A DNA stretch of 64,000 nt from NCBI RefSeq assembly GCF_030814655.1, contig NZ_JAUSVK010000001.1, positions 4,657,001-4,721,000 on the forward strand. The letters are read 5' to 3'. Position 1 is the first letter of the stretch. Each line of letters begins with the position of its first letter. The notes under the pieces were generated by a model, which ran no database searches, was not told where the DNA came from, and saw only the letters and a program-made list of their open reading frames with translations. Positions 37,034 through 48,200 of the stretch are shown here, in pieces. The translations under genes and the position numbers were made by a program. The stretch comes from Labrys monachus (lineage in GTDB: Bacteria; Pseudomonadota; Alphaproteobacteria; Rhizobiales; Labraceae).

Positions 37034-37049
37034 TTGACCAGTCGATCAA
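37034..37049 (-). promoter_or_regulatory. RutR-like operator before preT
   Basis: TTGACCAGTCGATCAA matches 12 of 14 fixed positions of the RutR consensus TTGACCA-N2-TGGTCAA and lies 26 bases before the preT start. The gap up to 37277 also carries a decayed half of a family A end (CCTTCTCCCGGCCGGG near 37168). Confidence 0.75.
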
Positions 37050-37277
37050 AGAATGCAGCGTCTGTCAATTCCTGTTTGGAAAAGCTCCAGTGTGAGGATC
37101 CGCCCATCCCGTCGCCTTGGCAAGCACGATCCGTGCCAAAGAGGAATTTCAAAATAGGATCAGCCGCCTTCTCCCGGCCGGGCGAAGAAAAATCACACCA
37201 TTTTGTAAGTTTTGGCGCCTATCGAAAGGACATCCGCGCTCCGGGGAGAATTGCACCCCGTAAGCGTCGTTCAGCCC

Positions 37278-38138
37278 CTAGGCGGAGACCTGCCTGGCCA
37301 GGATCGCGGCGATCTTCTGCATGATCTCCTCCGGACCATTGCCGATCAGCATGTAGGAGCGCTGCGCGTCGGACCAGTGGACGATGTTGAAGCCACGGCG
37401 CTGTTCGAGAGTCGGCGGCGCCGGCGTTCCCGGCTTGTTGGCATAGATGCAGAAGCCGAGCGGCCCGGTGAGCTCGTCGAGATAGGCGATCTCGACGAGC
37501 GGCGCGCCGTCGTAATGGAAGAGTTCCACGCGCTTGAGGTCCTGCGCCGGCAGGGCGACCTTGTCGGGGGTCAGCGGGAAGCCGAGCTTGGCGGTGGCGG
37601 TTGCAAGGTCGCGGTCGGTGGCGGCCGCGTCGTGCTGCATGGCGACCAGGGTCTGCGACGTCGTCAGGCCCCAATATTGCGCCACCGCCGAGCGCCAGGC
37701 ATCGGCGCCCTCCTGGGCGCCGTTCTGGACGGCGAAGGGCCACAGGCCGGCCGGAACGAAATGGCCGACGCCCGCCCCGATCAGGAACAGAGCGAGGCCC
37801 GCCGCGACGGCGGCCGGACGGAAAAGCCGGACATTGCGGTTCGCCGCGGCCGGCGCCGCCATCGGCAAGGCCGCAGGCGCGGGCTCGGCCGCCAGGCTTT
37901 CCGCCAGCATCGCCTCGAGCCTGCCCATCGGCGCATGGGCGTCGAGCGCGGCATAGGCCTCGCGGAAAGGCCGTGAGCCGGCCGCCAGCATGTCGAGCCG
38001 CGCCTTCAGCGCCGGCTCGGCGGCAATGCGGCGCTCGACCTGCGCGCGCTCCGCCTCCGGCAGTGCGCCGTCGAGGAACGCGACGAGGGTGGCGTCGTCT
38101 GCGCTCATGCTGTTCACGCTCTCCTCATCCGAACTCAT
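37278..38138 (-). CDS. Anti-sigma factor, membrane-anchored
   Basis: A 286-residue protein. The N-terminal cytoplasmic part (about 1-110) has the anti-sigma layout LVAFLDGALPEAERAQVERR; a single membrane helix, AAVAAGLALFLIGAGVGHFV, lies near 130-150, and a periplasmic domain follows. No cysteine-zinc (HxxxCxxC) motif is visible. Its start overlaps the sigma factor stop by four bases (ATGA), so the two are made together. It presumably holds the sigma factor inactive until an envelope signal; the signal is unknown. Confidence 0.82.
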   Translation of the reverse strand: MSSDEESVNSMSADDATLVAFLDGALPEAERAQVERRIAAEPALKARLDMLAAGSRPFREAYAALDAHAPMGRLEAMLAESLAAEPAPAALPMAAPAAANRNVRLFRPAAVAAGLALFLIGAGVGHFVPAGLWPFAVQNGAQEGADAWRSAVAQYWGLTTSQTLVAMQHDAAATDRDLATATAKLGFPLTPDKVALPAQDLKRVELFHYDGAPLVEIAYLDELTGPLGFCIYANKPGTPAPPTLEQRRGFNIVHWSDAQRSYMLIGNGPEEIMQKIAAILARQVSA

Positions 38139-38638
38139 GGCGCGTCCTCGTTCAAATGGGAAAGCCGCGCCCGCGCCGAGGCCAAGCGACTCATGACGGT
38201 GCCGATAGGCACGTCGAGCACCACCGCCGCTTCTGCATAGCTCAGCCCCTCCCCATAAACGAGAAACACGGTCTCCCGCTGCGCAGCGGGCAGCGCCTGT
38301 ACCTCCTTCAACACCTGGGCAGCGAGAATATTCGTCTGAAAATTGTGCTCGCCGTCGAAAACCAGCACGGATTCGGCTTCCTCCAGTTCCACGGGATTGC
38401 GCACTTTCCTGGCCCGGATGTCGTTGAGCCAGATCGAACGCATGATCGCGAACAGCCAGCGGTCGAGGCGGGTGTCGGGAATGAACTGCGAGGATTTCTC
38501 CAGGGCGCGCAGGCAGGTCGCCTGCACGAGTTCCTCGGCCGTCTGGCCGCTGCCCGACAGCACGAGCCCGAAGCGCCAGAGCGCCCGGAGATGGGCGGCG
38601 AGGCCGGCGCGAACCGCATGATCACCCGGATGAGGCAT
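38135..38638 (-). CDS. ECF-type RNA polymerase sigma factor
   Basis: A 167-residue extracytoplasmic-function sigma factor. Region 2: AEELVQATCLRALEKSSQFI followed by DTRLDRWLFAIMRSIWLNDI. Region 4: LPAAQRETVFLVYGEGLSYA then EAAVVLDVPIGTVMSRLASA. Coupled to the anti-sigma gene by an ATGA overlap. The 103 bp between this gene and bfd would carry its own promoter; no clear -35 of the ECF type was read. Subgroup and regulon are unknown. Confidence 0.9.
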   Translation of the reverse strand: MPHPGDHAVRAGLAAHLRALWRFGLVLSGSGQTAEELVQATCLRALEKSSQFIPDTRLDRWLFAIMRSIWLNDIRARKVRNPVELEEAESVLVFDGEHNFQTNILAAQVLKEVQALPAAQRETVFLVYGEGLSYAEAAVVLDVPIGTVMSRLASARARLSHLNEDAP

Positions 38639-38741
38639 GGAGCGCCTATGCCGACTGCGAAAGGCTTAATTGTGGCACGGTTCCCGCGACGCGCAACTTC
38701 GTTGCAAGGAGGGGCTTGCCCAAATGAGCGAGGTCACCGGC

Positions 38742-39005
38742 CTATTCCGCGGCGTCCAGGAGCTGCGCTTCTCCCGCCTCAACGATATCGCGCAAGGCGC
38801 ATTCCTCGACGCAGTCATGGCAGCGTGCGGCAGCGCGGGCATCGGCGAGGATGCGGCGGACGGTGATCAGGCAGCGCCCGCATTCCGGGCCGCAGCCCAG
38901 GCAGCGATAGGCGTCGACCGCCGAACGCGGACAGCCCGGCAGCTCGGTTTCGAGCGTGCTGGCGAAATCCTTGTCTGTCAGGACGCGGCAGGAGCAAACG
39001 ATCAT
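38742..39005 (-). CDS. bfd: Bacterioferritin-associated ferredoxin
   Basis: An 87-residue BFD-type [2Fe-2S] protein. The cluster motif is CSC (residues 4 and 6) with a second pair in RCLGCGPECGRCLITVRRIL. Bfd docks on bacterioferritin and supplies electrons that release stored iron as Fe(II). A second cysteine set further on, ARCHDCVEECALRD, is longer than in the usual 64-residue Bfd and is an unusual extension. Start MIVCSCRVLTDKDF at 39005 is the family-typical beginning. Divergent from bfr across a 311-bp region with iron-type operators. Confidence 0.85.
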   Translation of the reverse strand: MIVCSCRVLTDKDFASTLETELPGCPRSAVDAYRCLGCGPECGRCLITVRRILADARAAARCHDCVEECALRDIVEAGEAQLLDAAE

Positions 39006-39105
39006 GGGCTCTATCGTTCGGAGGCGTGCAACGGCCCTCATTTGGACGGCCACCGCCCGCTTGTCAATGCCTCGGACGAACTATGGAATCGTTATAAATC
39101 AGCAG

Positions 39106-39122
39106 TTTAGAATGAAAATAAA
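39106..39122 (-). promoter_or_regulatory. Weak Irr-type iron control half-site before bfd
   Basis: TTTAGAA-TGA-AAATAAA matches 11 of 14 fixed positions of the iron control element TTTAGAA-N3-TTCTAAA: one perfect half, one poor half. About 100 bases upstream of bfd. The rest of the gap 39006-39316 shows no gene. Confidence 0.4.
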
Positions 39123-39265
39123 CTGCGTCGGAGCCATGCCCGGCTTTTGCCTGGGCGCCGGCGCGATATCCCTGAAGGAAGGCCTCCGCACGCCTCCGCG
39201 CCCGCTGCCGTGGCAGCGGCGAAAATCAGCCGGCTCAACTTTTCGTCGTGGCCAGCTTGCCTTAT

Positions 39266-39282
39266 TTTAGAATTCTTCTAAT
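39266..39282 (+). promoter_or_regulatory. Irr-binding iron control element (ICE) before bfr
   Basis: TTTAGAATTCTTCTAAT matches 13 of 14 fixed positions of the rhizobial ICE consensus TTTAGAA-N3-TTCTAAA, 34 bases before the bfr start. In rhizobia-like bacteria the Fur-family protein Irr binds such sites and represses bacterioferritin when iron is scarce. Confidence 0.75.
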
Positions 39283-39316
39283 CTGAAAGTTCCGACGAAA
39301 CAGGAGAAGCGATCCG

Positions 39317-39799
39317 ATGCAGGGCGACAAGAAGGTCATCGATTATCTGAACAAGGCGCTGCGCAGCGAGTTGACGGCGATCAACCAATATTGGCTGCAT
39401 TATCGCATCTTCGATAATTGGGGCCTGCTCGGCCTTGCCAAGAAGTGGCGCGCCGAGTCGATCGAGGAAATGCAGCACGCCGACAAGCTGACGACGCGCA
39501 TCCTCTTCCTCGAGGGCTTTCCCAACATGCAGACGCTCGATCCCCTGAGGATCGGCCAGACGGTGAAGGAAATCCTGGAATGTGACCTCGCGGCGGAGCG
39601 CGAGGCCCGTGCTCTCTATCAGGAAGCCGCCGAATATTGCCGCTCGGTGCAGGATTTCGTCTCCGAGAACCTGTTCAAGGAACTGATGACGGACGAGGAA
39701 GGCCATATCGACTTCCTCGAGACCCAGCTCGACCTGGTGGAGCGCATCGGCATCCAGAATTACTCCCAGAGCCATCTGGGCGGCTTCCCGGAAGACTGA
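39317..39799 (+). CDS. bfr: Bacterioferritin
   Basis: A 160-residue haem-containing iron-storage protein forming 24-subunit shells. Ferroxidase ligands are at canonical positions: E18 ([12 protein letters not shown]), E51 and H54 (EEMQHADKL), E94 ([11 protein letters not shown]), E127 and H130 ([12 protein letters not shown]). The haem ligand M52 is present. AGGAGA lies nine bases before the ATG. Preceded by an ICE motif and divergent from bfd, so storage and release functions share a control region. Confidence 0.96.
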   Translation: MQGDKKVIDYLNKALRSELTAINQYWLHYRIFDNWGLLGLAKKWRAESIEEMQHADKLTTRILFLEGFPNMQTLDPLRIGQTVKEILECDLAAEREARALYQEAAEYCRSVQDFVSENLFKELMTDEEGHIDFLETQLDLVERIGIQNYSQSHLGGFPED

Positions 39800-39847
39800 A
39801 GAACGTCTCGCGGGGATGTCGAGGAAGGCCGGCAGCGGGGCGGTGCA

Positions 39848-40219
39848 TCACCGCCTTGCGCCGGACCTCAGCGCATCCAGCGCGTCCTCGTTCTCGCGCG
39901 CCCATCCATAGAGCAGCTCGATCGGCTCGACGAAGCGCCGGCCGAGCGGGGTGAGCGTGTACTCGACGGCCGGGGGTACCGTGCCGTGGACGTGCCGCGT
40001 GAGGAGGCCGGCGGTCTCCATCTCGCGCAGGGTCTGCGTCAGCATCTTCTTGGAAATGCCGGGCAGGCTGCGCAGCAGGACGCCCGTCCGCGCGCATCCG
40101 CCGAGCCGCGTATCGAGCGCGTGGAGGACCATGCTGGTCCATTTGCTCGAGAAGATTGCCAGGACCCGCCGCGGCGAGCAGTCTTCGCGCCATTCGTGAT
40201 CCGGCGTGCCGGGCTGCAT
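39848..40219 (-). CDS. HxlR-family winged-helix regulator
   Basis: A 123-residue HxlR/MarR-like regulator. Typical pattern: FSSKWTSMVLHALDTRLGGC, then LLRSLPGISKKMLTQTLREM (recognition helix) and the wing LLTRHVHGTVPPAVEYTLTP. A Cys is present at position 14 (REDCSPRRVL), where redox-sensing members carry their reactive cysteine. Divergent from the reductase gene 104 bases away, its likely target. Confidence 0.88.
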   Translation of the reverse strand: MQPGTPDHEWREDCSPRRVLAIFSSKWTSMVLHALDTRLGGCARTGVLLRSLPGISKKMLTQTLREMETAGLLTRHVHGTVPPAVEYTLTPLGRRFVEPIELLYGWARENEDALDALRSGARR

Positions 40220-40323
40220 GATGGTTACCCCCTGGTGTCTATGTCCCTCTCGGGTGCCTTCTAGAACGGGATCGACGAAACGGCTACGGTCCGGGCCAAA
40301 TTCGGGAACGGCAAGGAGCAGCC

Positions 40324-41385
40324 ATGTCGAAACATGTTTTGATCGCAGGCGTCACCGGCATCATCGGCAGCGCGACGGCCGACATCTTCGGCGAGGACGG
40401 CTGGCAGGTCTCGGGACTGGCACGCAATCCCGTTCCGCAACCCGGCGTGACGGCGATCCGTGCCGACCTGCTCGATCCCGCCTCCGTCGGTGAAGCCCTG
40501 GCCGGGCTTCGACCGTCCCACGTCGTCATCGCCACCTGGCTGCGGCAGGCGACCGAGAAGGAAAACATCCGGGTCAATGCGGCGATGGTCCGCCATCTCC
40601 TGGATGCGCTGCGGCCGGCGGGCTCGGTCCGCCACGTCGCGCTCGTCACCGGCCTCAAGCACTATCTCGGCCCGTTCGAGGCCTATGGCAAAGGCAGCCT
40701 GCCGCAGACGCCGTTCCGCGAGGAACAGGGCCGGCTCGACATCGACAACTTCTACTATGCCCAGGAGGACGAGGTGTTCGCCGCAGCCGCGCGCGACGGC
40801 TTCGCCTGGAGCGTCCATCGCCCCCACACCGTCATCGGCAAGGCCGTCGGCAATGCGATGAACATGGGTACGACGCTGGCGGTCTATGCGACGATCTGCC
40901 GTGAAACCGGCCGTCCCTTCCGATTCCCGGGCGTGGAAGCGCAATGGAAGAGCCTGACGGACATGACGGACGCCAAGCTGCTGGCCCGGCACATGCTGTG
41001 GGCCGCGACCACGCCGGGAGCCGCCGACCAGGCTTTCAACGTCGTCGACGGCGACGTCTTCCGCTGGAGCTGGATGTGGGAAAGGATCGCCGGCTGGTTC
41101 GGCATCGAGGCCGAGGCGTTCGACGGAACGGTTCGCCCGCTGGAACAGCAAATGGCAGAGGATGCCGCGATCTGGCGCGGCATCGCGGCCCGTTACGGCC
41201 TTGTGGAACCCGACCTGCTCCGCCTGGCATCGCCCTGGCATACGGATGCCGATCTCGGCCGTCCGATCGAGGTGGTCACCGACATGTCGAAGAGCCGGCG
41301 CCTCGGCTTCACCGGCTTTCAGCCGACCGACGACGCCTTCTTCGCGCTGTTCGAGCGGTTGCGGGCGGACCGGCTCATTCCATGA
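40324..41385 (+). CDS. SDR-family reductase of the PRISE (5-beta-reductase-like) type
   Basis: A 353-residue short-chain dehydrogenase-type protein. NADP-binding start [20 protein letters not shown] with GLARNP. Family marks of PRISE enzymes (progesterone 5-beta-reductase/iridoid synthase-like) are [17 protein letters not shown] (catalytic Lys) and [16 protein letters not shown] (catalytic Tyr); most SDRs have Y-x3-K instead. Members reduce activated C=C bonds of enones. AAGGAG lies before the ATG. Divergent from an HxlR regulator, possibly responding to reactive electrophiles. The substrate is unknown. Confidence 0.85.
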   Translation: MSKHVLIAGVTGIIGSATADIFGEDGWQVSGLARNPVPQPGVTAIRADLLDPASVGEALAGLRPSHVVIATWLRQATEKENIRVNAAMVRHLLDALRPAGSVRHVALVTGLKHYLGPFEAYGKGSLPQTPFREEQGRLDIDNFYYAQEDEVFAAAARDGFAWSVHRPHTVIGKAVGNAMNMGTTLAVYATICRETGRPFRFPGVEAQWKSLTDMTDAKLLARHMLWAATTPGAADQAFNVVDGDVFRWSWMWERIAGWFGIEAEAFDGTVRPLEQQMAEDAAIWRGIAARYGLVEPDLLRLASPWHTDADLGRPIEVVTDMSKSRRLGFTGFQPTDDAFFALFERLRADRLIP

Positions 41386-41887
41386 GCGCAGCGCCGGACG
41401 CACCGGCATCTTCCTCGCTCGTGTCGATCGCGACGATCTCGGCCTTTTGCGGCCCGAGGCGGACCTCTTCGCCGATGTCCTTGCCGTAGAGCGCCCGCGC
41501 GAGGGGCGAGGCATGGCTGATTCGCCCGGCGGCGGCATCGGCCTCGTCCTCGCCGACGATGCGCCAGACGACCTTGCGGCCGTCGCCATACTGCAGGGTC
41601 ACGGCCATGCCGAAGCGGATGCCCGCATTCGAGCCGATCGCGGCGACGCGCTCGGCCGTGGCGCGGCGCGCCGCCCAATAGCGGATGTCCCGCGCGGCAT
41701 TGCCCATGGCGGTCCGGTCCGCCGCCGCTTCCGCCGAGGCGAACGCCGCGCGAAAATGGCGCAGCTCCGCTTCGATCAGCGCCAGCCCGCGGCCGGTGAC
41801 GAGATTGCGTTCGGCACTGACCGGCCGCTCGGGAAGGACGCCGGCGCCCTCCCCTTCCTGGCCGTCCTGGGTGAACGCCCTGCTCAA
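41375..41887 (-). CDS. GreA/GreB-family transcription elongation factor
   Basis: A 170-residue Gre-type protein. The N-terminus [16 protein letters not shown], coiled-coil part ([20 protein letters not shown]) and the C-terminal FKBP-like domain ([40 protein letters not shown]) follow the GreB layout. Gre factors insert into the RNA polymerase channel and promote transcript cleavage after backtracking. The start is a TTG overlapping the transaldolase stop (TTGA), so it is coupled to tal. The tip acidic pair expected in the coiled coil is not obvious, so cleavage activity is uncertain. Ends overlap the convergent reductase gene by 11 bases. Confidence 0.8.
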   Translation of the reverse strand: MSRAFTQDGQEGEGAGVLPERPVSAERNLVTGRGLALIEAELRHFRAAFASAEAAADRTAMGNAARDIRYWAARRATAERVAAIGSNAGIRFGMAVTLQYGDGRKVVWRIVGEDEADAAAGRISHASPLARALYGKDIGEEVRLGPQKAEIVAIDTSEEDAGASGAALME

Positions 41888-42858
41888 GCCGCCTTGGCCG
41901 CACCGTCGAGACGCTGCGTGATGAGCTCGCGCAGCTTGTGGAGGTCCTTGGCGAAGGTGCGGATGCCTTCGGAAAGCTTTTCCGTCGCCATCGCATCCTC
42001 GTTCATGGCCCAGCGGAAGGCCTTCTCGTCATAGGACTGGATCTCCGGCGCCGGGCCGGGATTCTCCGGCGAGAGCTGGCGCACGAGCGTGCCCTGGTCC
42101 GCGTCGAGCTTCTTGAGGAGATCGGGCGAGATCGTCAGCCGGTCGCAGCCGGCGAGCGCTTCGATTTCGCCGGTGGAGCGGAAGGAGGCGCCCATCACCA
42201 CCGTCTTGACGCCGCGCGACTTGTAGGCGGCATAGATGCTGCGCACGGAGAGCACGCCCGGATCCTCTTCCGGGGTGAAGGTGCGGCCTTCAGCCTTGAC
42301 GTGCCAGTCGAGGATGCGGCCGACGAAGGGCGAGATCAGGAACACGCCGGCATCGGCGCAGGCGAGCGCCTGGGCGAGCGAGAACAGCAGCGTGAGGTTG
42401 CAGTCGATGCCCTCCTTCTGCAGCACCTCGGCGGCCCGGATGCCTTCCCAGGTCGAGGCGAGCTTGATCAGGACGCGATCGCGCGACACGCCGCGCGCCT
42501 GGTAATCGGCGATGATCGCATGGGCCTTCTTGATGCTTCCCTCGGTATCGAAGGAGAGATCCGCGTCCACCTCGGTGGAAACGCGGCCGGGCACGATCTT
42601 GGTGAGCTCGGAGCCGAAGGACACGGCGAGCCGGTCGCCGACCGCCGCGACGATCGCTTCCTTGGCGCCGCCCTGCTTGTTGCCCCAGGCGAGAGCTTCG
42701 TCGATCAGATGCGCGTAGCCCGGCATCTGCGCCGCCTTCAGCAGCAGGCTCGGATTGGTCGTGCAGTCGATCGGCTTGAGATCGCGGATGGCGTCGAAAT
42801 CGCCGGTATCGGCGACGACGACCGTCATGTCCCGCAATTGTTGGAGTTTGGAAGGCAT
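41884..42858 (-). CDS. tal: Transaldolase
   Basis: A 324-residue class I transaldolase (TalB type) of the pentose phosphate pathway, exchanging dihydroxyacetone units between sugar phosphates. Seen: [20 protein letters not shown] (N-terminal signature) and [20 protein letters not shown] with the Schiff-base lysine, then [17 protein letters not shown]. Start [17 protein letters not shown] at 42858; upstream open codons are not family-like. Followed with a 4-base overlap by the Gre-type factor. Confidence 0.95.
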   Translation of the reverse strand: MPSKLQQLRDMTVVVADTGDFDAIRDLKPIDCTTNPSLLLKAAQMPGYAHLIDEALAWGNKQGGAKEAIVAAVGDRLAVSFGSELTKIVPGRVSTEVDADLSFDTEGSIKKAHAIIADYQARGVSRDRVLIKLASTWEGIRAAEVLQKEGIDCNLTLLFSLAQALACADAGVFLISPFVGRILDWHVKAEGRTFTPEEDPGVLSVRSIYAAYKSRGVKTVVMGASFRSTGEIEALAGCDRLTISPDLLKKLDADQGTLVRQLSPENPGPAPEIQSYDEKAFRWAMNEDAMATEKLSEGIRTFAKDLHKLRELITQRLDGAAKAA

Positions 42859-43015
42859 TGCAAATATCCTCGATGAGCGTTCCGACGGGACCATAGCGAT
42901 GCGTCGTGATGGCGTCACCACTAATCACCGGCGACGATACGCCTTCGCTGCGCAGAAACAATGTCGGAGGGCGGATCGTTCCCTGGCCGGGAGTTGGGCC
43001 GCGGTGCAAGCCAAG

Positions 43016-43135
43016 GGTCGATCACCGATCGACCTCTTCCTTCCCGCAAACGCGGCGCGTCCATGTCGATCGGGGATCGACACTCCATAGCCCCGACGAT
43101 CGCCGCGAGCCGAGGAGGTCGATCACCGATCGACC
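43016..43135. repeat. Palindromic repeat, family B, locus 3
   Basis: Two units 101 bp apart: GGTCGATCACCGATCGACC at 43016-43034 and 43117-43135, each followed by CTCTTCCTTCC-type sequence, with TCCATGTCGATCGGGGATCG between them. A partial further half continues to about 43178. Lies in the 335-bp gap between tal and recQ, which are divergent; no other feature was recognised there. Confidence 0.85.
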
Positions 43136-43193
43136 TCTTCCCTTCCTGCAGGCGGGGCATTTCCATTATCGATGGGGACGGCGAGGCCGCCTC

Positions 43194-45077
<1,884 letters not shown>

Positions 45078-45206
45078 CGGATCCGCGCTTCGCAGGCCGA
45101 CCTGGAACAGGGCCACCGCTCAAGGGGCGAGGCGCGTCGAACCCCCGGTCCATCTGGCCTCGGCCCGTGCGCCGCCGCACGGCATAGCGACAATTTCGCC
45201 ACGATA

Positions 45207-45249
45207 TTGACGCATGTCCCCATCCAAGTTAGTGTTCGCTCACTAACTT
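45207..45249 (+). promoter_or_regulatory. Promoter with TetR-type operator before the acyltransferase fusion
   Basis: A -35-like TTGACG at 45207 and a -10-like TAGTGT at 45230 overlap an inverted repeat at 45226-45249, AAGTTAGTG-N6-CACTAACTT (nine-base perfect arms). This matches the TetR/AcrR-type operator pattern and lies 32 bases before the gene. The TetR gene ending this operon is the probable repressor. Confidence 0.75.
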
Positions 45250-45280
45250 CGGTCGTGACGTTCTCGCCAGGAACCCGTCC

Positions 45281-48200
45281 ATGCTCTCATCGCTGATGTC
45301 GGCCCGCCGCTTCGCACCGTTGTTCTGGTGCCAGTTCTTCAGCGCCTTCAACGACAATTTCATCAAGCAGGCCCTGACGATCCTCGCCGTCTACGGCATC
45401 GCCGAAACCGCGCCGATGGCCGGCGGCGACAGCTTCGTCTCGATCGCGGGCGCCTTCCTCGTCCTGCCCGGCCTGTTCCTGTCCGGCCTTGCCGGCCAGC
45501 TCGCCGACCGTTTCGACAAGGCGCGCGTGGCGCGGGCGATCAAGCTCGCCGAGATCGCCATCGTCGCCATCGCCGCCTTCGGCTTCGCCGTTCATTCCGC
45601 GCCGATCCTGCTCGCCAGCATGCTCACCCTCGGCATCATGGGAACGCTGTTCACGCCGGTGAAATACGGCATGCTGCCGGACCAGCTGGCGCCGGACGAG
45701 CTTCCCGCCGGCAACGGACTGATCGAGGCCGGCACCTTCCTCTCGATCCTGATCGGCATCATCGGCGCCGGCTTCGTCGCGCCGCACCTCGACAGCATCG
45801 TGGTCGCGGGCATCATGGTCGCCGTCGCGCTCGCGTGCTGGCTGTTCTCCCGCGGCATCCCGCCCACCGGCGAGGCGGCGCCGACGCTCAAGATCGACTG
45901 GAACGTCATCCGCTCGAGCTGGGGGCTGGTCGGCCTCCTCGCGCGGGACCGGCGCCTGATGACCGGCTCGATCGCCGTCGCCTGGTTCTGGATGAGCGGC
46001 ATCGTCATGCTTTCGCTGACACCGTCCCTCGCCCACAGCGTGATCGGCGGCGACGAGACCGTGAACACGCTGTTCACCACATCGTTCTCCATCGGCATCG
46101 CCGTCGGCTCGGTGCTCGCCGCCCGCCTGTCGGCCGGCCGCACCATCGTGCTGCTCACGCCGATCGGTTGCATCCTGATGGGCCTCGTCGGCCTCGACGT
46201 CGCCTGGATTGCGCTCGGAACCACCGCCTCGGCCACGCCGCTGCCCTTCGTCGACTATCTCCACACCGGCTCGGGCGTGCACATGACGCTGGCGCTCGGC
46301 GTGATGGCGGTCGGCGCCGGCCTCTTCGTGGTGCCGATCTATGCCGCCGTGCAGGCCTGGTCGCCCAAGGACGAGCGGGCCCGCGTGATCGCCGGCGGCA
46401 ACGTGCTCTCCGCCCTGTTCATGAGCGTCGGCGCGGGCGGCCTCGCTCTCCTGCAGTCGCGCTTCGGGCTTACCTCGCCGATGGCGCTGCTCGGCCTCGC
46501 GGTGCTCGACGTCGCCGCCGGCCTGGTCTTCCTCGCCATCCTGCCGATGAGCCTGGTGCGCGACGTCACGCTGCTGATCTACCGCCTGCTGTTCCGGGTC
46601 GAGGTCAGGGGCATCGAGAACCTCGAAACCGACACGCCCCGCCGCATCATCGCGATCAATCATGTCAGCTTCCTCGACGCGCCGCTCATCCTGGCGCTGC
46701 TCGACAAGGACCCGGTCTTCGCCATCGACCACACCATCGCCAGGGCCTGGTGGGTCAAGCCGTTCCTGAAGCTCTGCCGCGCCTTCCCGCTCGACCCCAC
46801 CAAGCCGCTCGCCACCCGCAGCCTGATCAACGCGGTGAAAGCCGGCGACACGCTGGTGATCTTTCCCGAAGGGCGCCTCACCGTCACCGGCTCGCTGATG
46901 AAGGTCTATGACGGCGCCGGCCTGATCGCCGACAAGTCGCAGGCCGAGATCGTGCCGGTGCGTATCGACGGCCTCGAACGCACCTATTTCACCCGGCTCG
47001 GCCCCGGCAAGGTGTCGCGCCGCTGGTTTCCCAAGGTGGTCGTCACCTTCACGGAACCGCAGCGGCTGGCGATCGACGAGACGCTGCGCGGCCGCAAGCG
47101 CCGCCAGGCCGCCGGCGCCGCGCTCTACGACGTGATGTCGGACCTCATCTACAAGACGAGCTCGACCGACCAGACCCTCTTCCAGGCCCTGGCCGCCGCC
47201 TCGCGCAAGTTCCGGCCGAGCCGGGTCATCCTCGAAGACCCGGTCACCGGCCCGCTGACCTACAAGCGCCTGCTGATCGCCATCGAGGTGCTCGGCCGCA
47301 AGTTCCGGGGCTTCACCGGGCCGGGCGAACATGTCGGCGTGCTGCTGCCCAACGCCAACGCCGTCGCGGTGACGTTCTTCGGGCTGCAGGCGATCGGCCG
47401 CGTCCCGGCCATGCTGAACTTCTCGGCCGGCAAGGCCAACCTGATCTCGGCCTGCACGACGGCCGAGATCCGCACAGTGCTCTCCTCGCGCGCCTTCGTG
47501 GAGAAGGGGCGGCTTGAAGAGGTGGTCGCCGCGCTGGAGGCCCATGTGAAGTTCGTCTGGCTGGAGGACCTGCGCAAGGGCGTCACCGCCGCCGACAAGC
47601 TCGCCGGCTATTTCGGCGCCGGACGCCAGCACGGCAGGATCTCGCCCGACGCATCAGCGGCCGTGCTGTTCACCTCGGGCTCGGAAGGCACGCCGAAGGG
47701 CGTCGTCCTCTCCCACCGCAACATCCTCTCGAATATCGCCCAGATCGGCGCCCGCATCGATTTCGGCCCGGGTGACATCGTCTTCAACGTGCTGCCGGTG
47801 TTCCATTCCTTCGGGCTGACCGGCGGCCTCATCCTGCCGCTGGTCAACGGCGTGAAGGTCTATCTCTACCCCTCGCCCCTGCATTACCGCATCATCCCCG
47901 AACTGGTCTATTCGGCCAACGCCACGGCGCTGTTCGGCACCGACACCTTCCTCGCCGGCTATGCCAAGATGGCCAACCCCTACGATTTCCGCTCCCTGCG
48001 CTATGTCGTGGCCGGAGCCGAGCCGGTGAAGGTGGAGACCCGGCGGGCCTATAACGAGAAGTTCGGCCTGCGCATCCTCGAGGGCTACGGCGTCACCGAG
48101 ACGTCGCCGGTGCTCGCGCTGAACACGCCGATGTTCAACCGCAACGGCACGGTGGGACGGGTGCTGCCGGGCATGGAGACCCGGCTCGACCCGGTGCCCG

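Noticed and set aside
45287-47632. 781-codon antisense frame within the acyltransferase fusion gene
   Set aside because: Shadow of the sense frame; no recognisable protein features.
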